Shown here: positions 25,765-34,032 of the stretch, one piece after another
How positions within the stretch are numbered: the stretch's first letter is position 1
Layout of the letters: every line of letters begins with the position of its first letter
Assembly: GCA_017960605.1 (NCBI GenBank)
Contig: JAGCYV010000042.1
Coordinates: 1-43,813, forward strand
Direction of reading: 5' to 3'
Origin: Bacteroidales bacterium
GTDB lineage: Bacteria > Bacteroidota > Bacteroidia > Bacteroidales > P3
Length of the DNA stretch: 43,813 bases
Notes under the pieces: model-generated
The model's database searches: none
The model's input: only the letters and a program-made list of their open reading frames with translations
Told to the model about the DNA's origin: nothing
Translations under genes and position numbers: made by a program

Positions 25765-26865
25765 ATGTTCGACAACATCCGCCCCCTCAATGATTCCGAG
25801 TTCCCCGATGCCATGCGGCAGCTCGTCGCGTCGCCCCTCTTGAAACCCATAGCTGGCTTCGTCTATCCCGGCGAACCCCTTGCGCAGGTCTCCGAGCGGC
25901 TTTGTGCGTTGCCCGACATCCACACCATGCAGGACACCGTCATGCGGGCCGCCATCCATCAGATTCTCGACCGTTCCGTCTCCGACTTCACCCACTCCGG
26001 CACCGACCTCATCCTCCCCGGCCGCCCCTATCTCTTCATCTCCAACCACCGCGACATCACCCTCGACGCCTTCCTCCTCCAATACGTCCTCTTCGCCTAC
26101 AACCAACTCTACATCACCTTCGGCGCCAACCTCATGCAGGACCCCTTGGTTACCCTTGTCGGACGCGCCAACCGCATGTTCCGCGTCGAACGCGGCGGCA
26201 CCCCCAAGGAGTTCTACCGCAACATGCTACAGGTCTCGCAATACATCCGTCAGGTCATCGTCTCCGACCAGCACTCCGTCTGGATTGCCCAGCGCAATGG
26301 ACGAACCAAGAACGGCCTCGACCGCACCGAGGTCTCGCTCCTCAAGATGCTGGCCCTCGGCGGCCGTGCCACCCGCGAGATGCCCCTCATGCCACTCAAG
26401 ACCCTCAACATAGTCCCCGTCGCCATCAGCTATGAGTGGGAACCCTGCGACCTCCTCAAAGCCCGTGAGCTCCACCTCCGCTCCCTAGGCCCCTACCGCA
26501 AGGCCAAAGGCGAGGATATGAACAGCGTCCTCACCGGCATCCTCCAGCCCAAGGGGCACGTCCACCTCAGTATCACCGCCCCTGTCACCGACGAGGAGAT
26601 CGACCGCTGCTCCGCCACCGACACACCATTCGAGAACCTCGCCGCACTCATCGACCGCCGCATCAACGGCGCCTACCATCTCCACCCCACCAACTACCTC
26701 GCCTACGACCTCCTGCACCGCTCCTCGCGCTTCGCCGACCATTACTCCTCCGACATACGGTCCCAGTTCCAGCAGCGCCTCGAAGCCGCCGCTTCGCAGG
26801 AACGGAGCCTCCTCCTCGACATCTATTCCCATCCCGTCGAGCAGCAGTACCCCGAAGTGCTGTAG
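25765..26865 (+). CDS. PlsC/PlsB-like acyltransferase, last gene of the operon
   Basis: A 366-residue soluble or peripheral acyltransferase. The H-x4-D motif is in SNHRDITLDAF near residue 92, and a later RVERGGTPKEFYR block lines up with the glycerol-phosphate binding region. It resembles large 1-acylglycerol-3-phosphate acyltransferases of Bacteroidetes. It is the third acyltransferase domain of the cluster, after the LpxL-like protein and the MMPL fusion, which suggests that the pigment is built into a diacylated lipid. It could also be an independent phospholipid enzyme. The 111-bp repeat spacer before it is the longest gap in the operon. The right 85-bp repeat begins 111 bp after its stop. 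Confidence 0.82.
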   Translation: MFDNIRPLNDSEFPDAMRQLVASPLLKPIAGFVYPGEPLAQVSERLCALPDIHTMQDTVMRAAIHQILDRSVSDFTHSGTDLILPGRPYLFISNHRDITLDAFLLQYVLFAYNQLYITFGANLMQDPLVTLVGRANRMFRVERGGTPKEFYRNMLQVSQYIRQVIVSDQHSVWIAQRNGRTKNGLDRTEVSLLKMLALGGRATREMPLMPLKTLNIVPVAISYEWEPCDLLKARELHLRSLGPYRKAKGEDMNSVLTGILQPKGHVHLSITAPVTDEEIDRCSATDTPFENLAALIDRRINGAYHLHPTNYLAYDLLHRSSRFADHYSSDIRSQFQQRLEAAASQERSLLLDIYSHPVEQQYPEVL

Positions 26866-26976
26866 AGCAAAAAAAGGCCGCCGGACAAATCGCCCCGCAT
26901 TCCTTTTCAGTGTTTAATGTTCCTAAACACGAGGGTAAGCCGTCGGTTCCTTGAAAATTTAGACCTGTGTAACGGT

Positions 26977-27061
26977 CTGATACTGAGTCTTGAATCCGTT
27001 ATGACCTAGTATTGACCTAGTATTGACCTAGTAATGACTATATAGAAAGTACTAAGTCATT
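26977..27061 (-). repeat. Right copy of 85-bp inverted repeat flanking the pigment operon
   Basis: In reverse complement it matches 4071-4155 at 82 of 85 positions without gaps. It carries the same three 11-bp units and CTATATAG centre. It starts 111 bp after the last operon gene and ends 180 bp before the 3' end of tRNA-Ser. Confidence 0.95.
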
Positions 27062-27093
27062 ACCCAGTCACACGTTCATCATGCCCAAGTGTT

Positions 27094-27146
27094 TCTTTAG
27101 TCATACTTGAACCATATTTAGTCATACCTGAGGTGTCATACTTAAG
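27094..27146. repeat. Tandem TTTAGTCATAC units outside the right inverted repeat
   Basis: TTTAGTCATACTTGA (27096-27110) and TTTAGTCATACCTGA (27117-27131) lie 21 bp apart, and a third partial unit follows. A reversed copy of this word is at 4006-4022, outside the left 85-bp repeat. Confidence 0.75.
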
Positions 27147-27187
27147 GAACACTTAGGTGGGATGTCCTTGCCGCCGACTTTGAAACG

Positions 27188-27233
27188 GAAAAACAACAAG
27201 GATCCGTCGGCTACAAGCCAACGGCTCCTTGTT
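27188..27233 (-). terminator. Intrinsic terminator of tRNA-Ser
   Basis: On the minus strand an 18-bp stem with two mismatches (arms 27216-27233 and 27195-27212, loop of 3) is followed by GTTTTT. It lies just past the tRNA 3' end. Confidence 0.85.
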
Positions 27234-27240
27234 TCATCGG

Positions 27241-27328
27241 CGGAAAGACAGGGATTCGAACCCTGGGACCAGGCAAGCTGGTCAACGGTTTTCGAGACCG
27301 CCCCGAACGACCACTCCGGCATCTTTCC
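27241..27328 (-). tRNA. tRNA-Ser (anticodon CGA)
   Basis: An 88-base class II tRNA. Acceptor arms GGAAAGA and TCTTTCC pair fully. The anticodon stem GCGGT/ACCGT encloses the loop CTCGAAA, giving CGA, which reads UCG. A long variable arm (GACCAG/CTGGTC) and the T-arm CAGGG-TTCGAAT-CCCTG confirm serine. CCA is not encoded. Confidence 0.96.
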
Positions 27329-27330
27329 GA

Positions 27331-27362
27331 ATTGAAAATTGAAAGTTGAAAATTGAAAATTT
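27331..27362. repeat. Spacer of GAAAATT repeats upstream of tRNA-Ser
   Basis: Units ATTGAAA and GTTGAAA run up to the 5' end of the tRNA. The same repeat is found in frame in the KS-CLF fusion gene at 14041-14075. Confidence 0.85.
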
Positions 27363-27390
27363 CCTCTTCCTCATTCTCAAAAAGTGGGTG

Positions 27391-27422
27391 CAAAGGTACT
27401 AACTTTTGCCGACATGGCCAAA
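27391..27422 (-). promoter_or_regulatory. Promoter of tRNA-Ser
   Basis: On the minus strand: TTTG (27419-27422), 20-base spacer, TACCTTTG (27391-27398). Both elements match the Bacteroidetes consensus, 63 bases before the tRNA. Confidence 0.85.
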
Positions 27423-27468
27423 ACTTTTTTTGTCCGAAGAGCGAAAGTCGAAAGTTGAAGGTTGATTG

Positions 27469-28287
27469 TCAGCTCTTTTGTGACGGCATTTTTATGACGC
27501 TCGCCTCGTCTTTCTTCAATTCTATACGCATGTTGTCAGCTGCCACAAAGGTGTTTTCGAACTCCTGCATGGCTTGCTGGAGCAAGAGGTCGGGTTCGCG
27601 GTAGCGGGCGCTGATATGGCTGAGCATGAGCTGAAGCACTCCAGCCATCCGCGCCAGTCGGCCCGCCTGTCCGGCGGTGAGGTGCTTGCGCTCCTCGGCC
27701 AGATTGGCCAACTCGTTGGCGAAGGTACACTCCAGACACAGCAGGTCGGCTCCGCTGAGGTGGGGCAGGAGGCTCTCGCTATAGGCGGTGTCGCAGCAAT
27801 AGACGTAGGTTTTACCATTCGCATTCTCGGAGATGCGGAAGCCGTAGGTGGGGACGGTGTGGTCGATGGGGAAGGCATCGACGGTGCATTTGCGGTTCTC
27901 GAAGACCCGTTGGCAGCCCTCGGCGAAGTCCATCTCATGCCATTCGAGGGGGAATCCCACGTGGTTGCCGGTGAGGGCGAAGGTGGTCTCTATCACCTCG
28001 CGGGCTCCCTTGGGGGCGACGATGAGGACGGGCTCGGTGCGGCCGCAGAGGTGCATGGTGCTGAGCAATCCCGGCAGGCCGAAGAAGTGGTCGCCGTGCA
28101 GGTGCGAGATGACGACGGTGGAGAGGGATTGCAGCTTGAGGTGGTTGTAGCGGATGCGGTCCTGCGTGCCTTCGGCGCAGTCGAGCAGCAGCTTGAAGCC
28201 GCCGATGTTGAGCACCTGGGCGCTGCAACGGCGGGCGCCGATGGGTAGGGCGGCTCCGGAACCGAGGATGTTGATGAGGAAGTTCAT
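27469..28287 (-). CDS. rnz: Ribonuclease Z
   Basis: A 272-residue metallo-beta-lactamase-fold endonuclease that removes 3' trailers from tRNA precursors lacking CCA; neither tRNA gene in this window encodes CCA. The zinc-binding block is SHLHGDHFFGLPG. Later ligands are DHTVPTYGFR, YCCDTAYS and LSHISARY, the last corresponding to the HFSxRY motif. It is slightly shorter than the roughly 300-residue usual form. It begins 9 bp after the symporter stop on the same strand, so the two share a transcript. tRNA-Ser follows downstream with its own promoter. Confidence 0.93.
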   Translation of the reverse strand: MNFLINILGSGAALPIGARRCSAQVLNIGGFKLLLDCAEGTQDRIRYNHLKLQSLSTVVISHLHGDHFFGLPGLLSTMHLCGRTEPVLIVAPKGAREVIETTFALTGNHVGFPLEWHEMDFAEGCQRVFENRKCTVDAFPIDHTVPTYGFRISENANGKTYVYCCDTAYSESLLPHLSGADLLCLECTFANELANLAEERKHLTAGQAGRLARMAGVLQLMLSHISARYREPDLLLQQAMQEFENTFVAADNMRIELKKDEASVIKMPSQKS

Positions 28288-28296
28288 GGGCAGTGT

Positions 28297-29787
28297 TTAG
28301 CGTTTACTGTTCAGTGAGGAGAACCACAACAGCAGGAAGGTGATGAGGCCGTTGAGGAGAAGTATCTCGAATCCGAAGTGGTATCCGAACCACACGGGGG
28401 CGTTGAGTTTGAGCACGTAGCAGAGCACGGGCGAGAGCACCGCGATGAAGGGCACCCAGCGGTCGCGGGCTTTGCGGCGGGTGAAGAGGCCGAAGGCATA
28501 GAGGCCCAGCAAGGGACCGTAGGTGAAGCCGGCCACGTCGAAGACGGTATCAATCAGCGACTGCTGGTGGAACGGCCGGAAGGCGATGATGACCAGCAGG
28601 TAGAGCAACGCGAACCCCACATGCACCCAACGTCGGATGGCTACAGGTGAGTTCACTTTTGACCTTTCACCTTTCACCTTTAACCTTTCACCTTTTTCAA
28701 ATCCCAGGAAGTCGTAGCAGAAGGTGGTGGTGAGGGCGGTGAGGGTGCCGTCGGCGCTGCTGTAGCCCGCGGCCACCATGCCCAGCACGAAGCAGATGGC
28801 GGTGAAGCCGCTCAGCGAGAAGGCCACCGAGGGAAAAATCTTGTCGGGCACCACAGCTCCCGCCTCGTTCAGCGGAAGGGCGAAGCCGGTGGCTTCGGCA
28901 TAGGTCAGCAGGGCGGCTCCCAGCATGAGGAAGAGGATATTGACCACGATGAAGAGCATCGAGCTGGTCATCACGTTCTTCTGTGCGTCGTGGAGGGTCT
29001 TGCAGGTGAGGTTCTTCTGCATCATGTCCTGGTCGAGTCCGGTCATGGTGATGGTGATGAACATGCCGGCCAGCACCTGCTTCACCCAGAATTTCGGCGC
29101 CGTGGGATCGGTCTCGAACATGCGCGTGTAGCCTTTCTCGGCCGACAGCTTCATCAGGTCGCCGACGTTCATGTCGAGGTTGTTCAGGATGGCCACCACG
29201 GTGGCGACGGCGGCACCGAGGAGGAAGGTGGTTTGCAGCATGTCGGTCCACACCACCGTCTTGATGCCGCTGCGGAAGGTGTAGAGCAGGATGATGGCGA
29301 TGAAGACCACCGCCGGCACCCAGAAGGGCATGCCCCAGGCGCGGAAGACGAACTCGTAGAGCACAAAGACCACGAGGTACATCCGCAGGGCGGAACCCAG
29401 CAGGCGGCTGAGGATGAAGAAGAGGGCGCCGGTCTTCTCGCTGGCGATACCGAACCGCTGCTCGAGGTAGGTGTAGATGCTGGTGAGGTTGAGCTTGTAG
29501 TAGAGCGGCAGCAGCACCAGTGCGATGGCGGCATAGCCGAGCACGTAGCCGAACACCAGCGGCATATAGGTCCACTGGCCGCCATAGACGCCGCCAGGCA
29601 CCGACATGAAGGTGACGCCCGAGAGCGATGCCCCTATCATGCCGTAGGCCACCACCGGCCACGGCGACCGCCGTCCGGCACGGAAGAAGGCTTCGTTGCC
29701 TTTGGCACCCCGCCGTCCGGTGAGCCACATGACCAGAAACAGCAGCGCCGTATAGGCCGCAAAGCACACAAGTATAGTTAGTTCCAT
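28297..29787 (-). CDS. Sodium:solute symporter (SSS family)
   Basis: A 496-residue inner-membrane transporter with about 13 TM segments. It shows family features such as GASLSGVTFMSVPG in the second helix and the WTDMLQTTFLLGA segment. The substrate is unknown; relatives carry sugars, sialic acid, amino acids or vitamins with sodium. Residues about 364-381 (EKGERLKVKGERSKVNS) lie in a predicted cytoplasmic loop and are coded by AAAGGTGAAAG units at 28656-28693. These are the reverse complement of the CTTTCACC spacer repeats, so this loop looks acquired. The gene heads a two-gene unit with rnz. Confidence 0.9.
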   Translation of the reverse strand: MELTILVCFAAYTALLFLVMWLTGRRGAKGNEAFFRAGRRSPWPVVAYGMIGASLSGVTFMSVPGGVYGGQWTYMPLVFGYVLGYAAIALVLLPLYYKLNLTSIYTYLEQRFGIASEKTGALFFILSRLLGSALRMYLVVFVLYEFVFRAWGMPFWVPAVVFIAIILLYTFRSGIKTVVWTDMLQTTFLLGAAVATVVAILNNLDMNVGDLMKLSAEKGYTRMFETDPTAPKFWVKQVLAGMFITITMTGLDQDMMQKNLTCKTLHDAQKNVMTSSMLFIVVNILFLMLGAALLTYAEATGFALPLNEAGAVVPDKIFPSVAFSLSGFTAICFVLGMVAAGYSSADGTLTALTTTFCYDFLGFEKGERLKVKGERSKVNSPVAIRRWVHVGFALLYLLVIIAFRPFHQQSLIDTVFDVAGFTYGPLLGLYAFGLFTRRKARDRWVPFIAVLSPVLCYVLKLNAPVWFGYHFGFEILLLNGLITFLLLWFSSLNSKR

Positions 29788-29813
29788 AGGAATTGCACGT
29801 TGTTATCTCTCTG

Positions 29814-29821
29814 CAAAGATA
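29814..29821 (-). promoter_or_regulatory. Candidate -7 element of the symporter-rnz unit
   Basis: Minus-strand TATCTTTG matches TAnnTTTG, 27 bases before the ATG at 29787. No good -33 TTTG is seen at 19-21 bases. Confidence 0.5.
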
Positions 29822-29834
29822 CGAAAAAAAACTT

Positions 29835-32800
29835 TTACCTGACCACCTCTATCAATCCGGTGTATCGCACCACCCCGTGGAGGCCTTCGCCCATGAAGCG
29901 GAAGTAGTAGGTGCCGTCGGGCGCGTGCAGGGCGGCAGGATCCCAGAACTGGTCGTGACTGCGGATGTTCTTGGCGTGGAACACCTGCTTGCCCCAGGCG
30001 TCGTAGATCCACAGCTCGTTCATCGGGTAGCGTCCCAGTTCCACCAGATTGACCACCTCCCAGGTGTCGTTCACTCCGTCGCCGTTGGGGGTGACGAGAT
30101 TGGGGAATTGCAGGAGCGAGGTGACGATGGTGACAGTGTAACGCATGCTGTCGATGCAGGTGTGGGTGACGCTGTCGAGGGTGGCGGTCAGGGAGGAGAG
30201 GAGCCTGACGTCGAAGTCGCCTTGCGGCAGCTCACCCTGCCAGTGATAGACGGGCTCTTTCTCGGTCAGGGAATCCACCTCCAGCGAGCTGGGTTCGCGT
30301 TGTATCCACCACAGGTAGTCGCATCCGTCGGGCCAGGTCAGGTTGATGAGCTGCACCTCGGGCGATACATCCACGGGGATGTGAGGATCCCATTGGAAAT
30401 CGGGCACGGGGGTGGCAAAGGCATAGACGTTCCAGTCCACCGTATCCTCGCAGCCGTAGTCGCTGGTCACCCGCAGGTTCACCGACCCGATGCCCTGCAG
30501 GGGTTGGCTATAGGCGAGTGCGGCGGTCGAGTCGGTCGCGGTGAAGGTGCTGTCGCCCCGATACAATGTCCAAATCCAGTCAGTGGCTCCCGGGGTGGTG
30601 TCGAGCAGGAAGAGGGTGTCGGGCGTGCAGAGGCGGATGGGGAGGCTGTCGGTCCAGTCGTCGCCGCCGAAGCGGTAGAAGACGCTGGGATGGAAGGTGC
30701 TGTCGCGCGGCACCAGCTGCACGTGTATCAGGCTGTCGCATCCGTATTGTGAGTGAAGCACGGTGTCGAACTGGGTCGGATGGCCGTAGTCGGTGCCTTC
30801 GTAGAGGAATGGCCGCCACGGGCACACCACAATCGAGTCTTTCAGCTCGTAGGCGGGATGGATGGTCATCTGCAGCCGGTAGGTGCTGTCGCAGAGGTAG
30901 ATGTTGGGGTAGGTGAAGCGGTAGGTGCCGGAGGCGGTGATGGTGCTGTCGCGGTAGAAGTGGCTGACGCAGGCTTCCGCGACGGTGTCGATGAGATTGG
31001 TGTCGAATACCGTCAGCCGGAGGGTGAGGATGCTGTCGCAGTTGGGCATGCGGTCGTAGGTGCCGCTGAGGGCGAAGGTGCTATCGACAAAGGTGTAGAA
31101 TGTGTCGGCGCAGATGGAGGTGGTGACGGTGTCGCGTCCGTAGGTCAGATGTACGGGCAGGGTGAGGGTGTCGGTGCATTCCACGACATCCATCCCGCTG
31201 ATGAGCGTCACCATATAGGTGCCGGTGTCGGGCCAATAGACGACGGGGTTGTAGGCCGTCGAGGTGTCGGCCCCCTGGAAGGTCCACCAGGCTTTGGTGC
31301 AGTGGCCGCTGCTGTCGTCGGTCGGGAAACTCTGGTTGTCGAAGGTCACCTTGAAGCGGCAGCTATCGCGGGCCACGCTGTAGTCGAAGAGCGCCACCGG
31401 TTTCACCAGACGCGAGAGCACGCTCAACGTCACCTCGCAGCTTGGGTTGCCGACGAAGCCCATGTGACAGTAGTAGATGTTGTTGTCGATGGGGAGCATC
31501 ACCTCGCGCTGGGTGCTGAGAGTGGAGTCGTCGCCGGCCAGGTGCCAGCGGTAGGTGAATCCCTCGGGTGCCGAAAGGCGGTTGCTGTCGCCGTTCTCGC
31601 AGCTCGAGAGGGCGATGGTCTTCTGGGCGCAGGAGAGGGTGTAGTAGGCATAGCCGTAGTGGCCTCCCTGGCTGCAGTCGTAGGTGGTCAGTCGCAGGTG
31701 TACCGTGCGCCCATGGTATTCTGAGAGGTCGATGCCTACGATGGTCCAGTCTTTCCACAGGATTTGGCCACTGTTTATGAAGTTCCATCCCAGATTAGGG
31801 CTGGCGACGAAGTCGGCCGAGTTGCACCCGGCGGGTTCGATGAGTCCCAAGGTGTCGTCGAGCATCTCGATGCGGAAGCGGGGCTGCTGGACGGAGTCGT
31901 GGCCGGGGTTTTGCATCACGGCGGCATACTTCAGGATGAGCATGTCCATCTGCGTGGTATCGACGGGGATGTCGTACAGCATGGCCTCCGCCTGTGCGCC
32001 TGTCTGATTGTTGCCCAGCCGTACCGACATGCTTTCGCCATCCGGAATCACCTTCAGCTGCCATCCCACCACCGGGTCGTACATCGTGGTGTCGGTATTG
32101 ACGGTATGGCGGTTTGGGCTCACTCCGATGTTGGCATAGGGATTGGCGAAGGTACCGTAGTAGGGGGTGGCGCGGTTGGAGCGCAGGAAGCTGAGGTTGA
32201 TGCAGGAACTGTTGTCGTAGCGTGTGATGTCGATGCTGTCGCGCGTGTTCATGGAGCAGTGACCGTTGGCGGTGTCGCAGACGGACACCATCAAAGCCCT
32301 GTAGGGATGGTCGGGATTGTGGGGCACGCTGATGCTTTGCTGAGGGGGCGTGATGGGATAGCTCACGGTGTCGTCGCTGTCCAGGTCGATCATGTGCAGC
32401 ACGGCCTGAGGATTGCCGAAGAGGGACCAGGAGAGGTAGGCGGAGTCGGCTGTGACGCTGTCCTCAGTCAAGTAGTTGGTGCCGCAGAGGCCCCCCACCT
32501 TGATGTCGTCAAGATAGAGAGAGCCGTATCGCTTGGAGAAGGCGAGATAACGGTCTCCGGGTACGGCGTTGGTGAGATCGACCATGCAGAATTTCCATCC
32601 TATGGCTAAGGCGTCAATGGTGTCGAGCGGATGGAAGTGGGCTCCCGGCAGGGGACTGTCCATGGTGCCGACGATGATGGAGTAGTTGGGCCGGGAACCG
32701 GTATGGAGGAAGTAGCACCAGAAGGAGACGACGGCCCCTTGGGTGAAGTCGATGCCGAGGTCGGGGGTCGCCACTAGGGTGTTGGAGGAGTATATGTACA

Positions 32801-33026
32801 GGCTTTTGGGTCCGGATTGGTAGTAGCCGTAGCCCGTCACGTAGGCATCGCTGGTGTTGGAGACAAGGGTGTTGTTGTTCCGGATGACGGTCCACCCTTC
32901 GGGCATGGGGTGTTCTCCATAGGTCACGGTGTCGAAATCGATGCACACGTCCGCCTGGCCGTTCACGGACAGGATGGACGCAAACAGCAGTAGAAGTGTG
33001 CAGTATGTCTTCTTCAGCACCTGCAT
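29835..33026 (-). CDS. Large secreted protein with gliding-motility type (T9SS type B) C-terminus
   Basis: A 1063-residue protein with a signal peptide (MQVLKKTYCTLLLLFASILSV, then NGQA). The last 90 residues form the type B sorting domain, recognisable by LVTPNGDGVNDTWEV, LWIYDAWGKQVF and the closing YTGLIEVVR. A PKD-like domain lies around residues 550-630 (KVTFDNQSF, YWPDTGTYMVTL). The middle part has repeated strands of the form 'CDSILTLRLTVFDTN', as in cell-surface adhesin-like Bacteroidetes proteins. Many Ser/Thr/Asp residues and paired cysteines suggest an extracellular, calcium- or disulfide-stabilised rod. The ligand is unknown. It is alone in its transcription unit, between the symporter and a divergent gene. 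Confidence 0.88.
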   Translation of the reverse strand: MQVLKKTYCTLLLLFASILSVNGQADVCIDFDTVTYGEHPMPEGWTVIRNNNTLVSNTSDAYVTGYGYYQSGPKSLYIYSSNTLVATPDLGIDFTQGAVVSFWCYFLHTGSRPNYSIIVGTMDSPLPGAHFHPLDTIDALAIGWKFCMVDLTNAVPGDRYLAFSKRYGSLYLDDIKVGGLCGTNYLTEDSVTADSAYLSWSLFGNPQAVLHMIDLDSDDTVSYPITPPQQSISVPHNPDHPYRALMVSVCDTANGHCSMNTRDSIDITRYDNSSCINLSFLRSNRATPYYGTFANPYANIGVSPNRHTVNTDTTMYDPVVGWQLKVIPDGESMSVRLGNNQTGAQAEAMLYDIPVDTTQMDMLILKYAAVMQNPGHDSVQQPRFRIEMLDDTLGLIEPAGCNSADFVASPNLGWNFINSGQILWKDWTIVGIDLSEYHGRTVHLRLTTYDCSQGGHYGYAYYTLSCAQKTIALSSCENGDSNRLSAPEGFTYRWHLAGDDSTLSTQREVMLPIDNNIYYCHMGFVGNPSCEVTLSVLSRLVKPVALFDYSVARDSCRFKVTFDNQSFPTDDSSGHCTKAWWTFQGADTSTAYNPVVYWPDTGTYMVTLISGMDVVECTDTLTLPVHLTYGRDTVTTSICADTFYTFVDSTFALSGTYDRMPNCDSILTLRLTVFDTNLIDTVAEACVSHFYRDSTITASGTYRFTYPNIYLCDSTYRLQMTIHPAYELKDSIVVCPWRPFLYEGTDYGHPTQFDTVLHSQYGCDSLIHVQLVPRDSTFHPSVFYRFGGDDWTDSLPIRLCTPDTLFLLDTTPGATDWIWTLYRGDSTFTATDSTAALAYSQPLQGIGSVNLRVTSDYGCEDTVDWNVYAFATPVPDFQWDPHIPVDVSPEVQLINLTWPDGCDYLWWIQREPSSLEVDSLTEKEPVYHWQGELPQGDFDVRLLSSLTATLDSVTHTCIDSMRYTVTIVTSLLQFPNLVTPNGDGVNDTWEVVNLVELGRYPMNELWIYDAWGKQVFHAKNIRSHDQFWDPAALHAPDGTYYFRFMGEGLHGVVRYTGLIEVVR

Positions 33027-33046
33027 GGATACAGGATAAATCTCTG

Positions 33047-33054
33047 CAAAGATA
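33047..33054 (-). promoter_or_regulatory. Candidate -7 element of the 1063-residue T9SS protein
   Basis: Minus-strand TATCTTTG matches the -7 consensus, 20 bases before the start at 33026. The -33 element is not clear. Confidence 0.5.
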
Positions 33055-33186
33055 CTAATTTTATCCTAATAGATACCTCATTGGGGCTTTTTGTTGTCAA
33101 ACGACGGAGGTACAATATTTTTTTACCTTTATATGCAATATTTGCACGCATGTCGCGTTAATAGCATAGTTTAATTGTTTATAGGC

Positions 33187-33966
33187 ATGAAACTGAACAA
33201 GATATTGGTGGCGCTGCTCTTCTCTGCGGCCACGCTGTCGGCGGCGGCTCAGAGCGGCCGTGATATTCAGGACGACGAACTGCACGGCGAGGTGAAGCGC
33301 ATCGACTCCCGCATGTACGAAGCCCGCTACGACCTGAACGACAACCTCGAACAGGGCGACCAACTCGAGCACCTCGTCACCGAATACAGGCAGAACGGCC
33401 AGCGTCGCAGCCAGACCTACCTCTCGGTGGCCGAGAATGTCATCTTCCGCACCCGATACAAACACGATGGTTTCGGCCTCACCACCCTGGAGCATGTGGT
33501 CGATAACCAGGAGCGCGTCATCGGCCGCACCTACTACATCTATGACATCGAACACACGCTGACCGAGGTCTATGTGGAGGATGCCGAGCGGCAGGTGGAG
33601 AGCCGCATGCTGCTCAGCCACGATGCCGAAGGCCGCATCAGCCAGCGCAGCTTCAACGACCATGTGAATGATGTCTATAAGCGCGAGGTCTATGTCTTCA
33701 ATCCCGACGGCTCTGTGAACAAGGCCGTCGTCTATGACCGCTCGAAGCAGAAGGTGCAGGAGAAGCGTTGGGAATATGACGAGCAGGGCTATCCCACCAG
33801 CTACACCCTCTACGACTATACCGAGGAAGAGCCCGAACTCTTCATCACCCTCTACGAACGGGAGTACGACTCGCACGGCAACTGGGTACGCTGCACGGAG
33901 TACGACCTCCTCGGCGACCGCAAGATCCCGACCTACACGACAGTCCGCACAATTGAGTATTTCTAA
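33187..33966 (+). CDS. Exported YD-rich protein of unknown function
   Basis: A 259-residue protein with a signal peptide (MKLNKILVALLFSAATLSAAAQ). The mature part contains repeated 'Y...G....VVYDRS..KVQEKRWEYDEQG'-like units of about 20-25 residues with Tyr-Asp-x-x-Gly pairs (KHDGFG, FNPDGS, YDEQGY, YDSHGNW). These resemble the beta-hairpin YD/RHS-type repeats and the DUF-type repeat proteins of Bacteroidales. It is probably periplasmic or outer-membrane associated, but no lipobox cysteine is present. The ATG at 33187 is preferred over an upstream TTG because the signal peptide starts there. A strong intrinsic terminator follows. Confidence 0.8.
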   Translation: MKLNKILVALLFSAATLSAAAQSGRDIQDDELHGEVKRIDSRMYEARYDLNDNLEQGDQLEHLVTEYRQNGQRRSQTYLSVAENVIFRTRYKHDGFGLTTLEHVVDNQERVIGRTYYIYDIEHTLTEVYVEDAERQVESRMLLSHDAEGRISQRSFNDHVNDVYKREVYVFNPDGSVNKAVVYDRSKQKVQEKRWEYDEQGYPTSYTLYDYTEEEPELFITLYEREYDSHGNWVRCTEYDLLGDRKIPTYTTVRTIEYF

Positions 33967-33988
33967 TTTCTAATTTCTAAATTCTAAG
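33961..33988. repeat. TTCTAATTTCTAA spacer repeat, left of the four-helix gene
   Basis: Units TTCTAAT/TTCTAAA run to the terminator stem. Their reverse complement (TTAGAATTTAGAAATT) fills 34398-34504 on the other side of the four-helix gene, so that gene is bracketed by inverted copies. Confidence 0.85.
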
Positions 33989-34027
33989 TGAGCTACGCAG
34001 GTAATGCGGTAATGCTCACTTTTTTTC
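33987..34027 (+). terminator. Intrinsic terminator after the YD-rich protein gene
   Basis: Arms AGTGAGC (33987-33993) and GCTCACT (34014-34020) pair fully, inner CGC/GCG pairs add to the stem, and a run of seven T follows. It ends only 5 bases before the next start codon. Confidence 0.85.
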
Positions 34028-34032
34028 TTTCT

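Larger units (their letters stand above)
26866..27187. other. Gene-free stretch after the operon
   Basis: No gene is seen here. It has a small hairpin at about 26909-26929 (GTGTTTA/TAAACAC) without a T-run, the right 85-bp inverted repeat, and tandem TTTAGTCATAC units (27094-27146). A clear intrinsic terminator for the plus-strand operon is not present. Confidence 0.7.

Noticed and set aside
27241-27328. Attachment-site duplication of the tRNA-Ser 3' end on the secA side of the operon
   Set aside because: I looked for the T-arm and acceptor sequence in 3800-4280 in both directions and did not find it.
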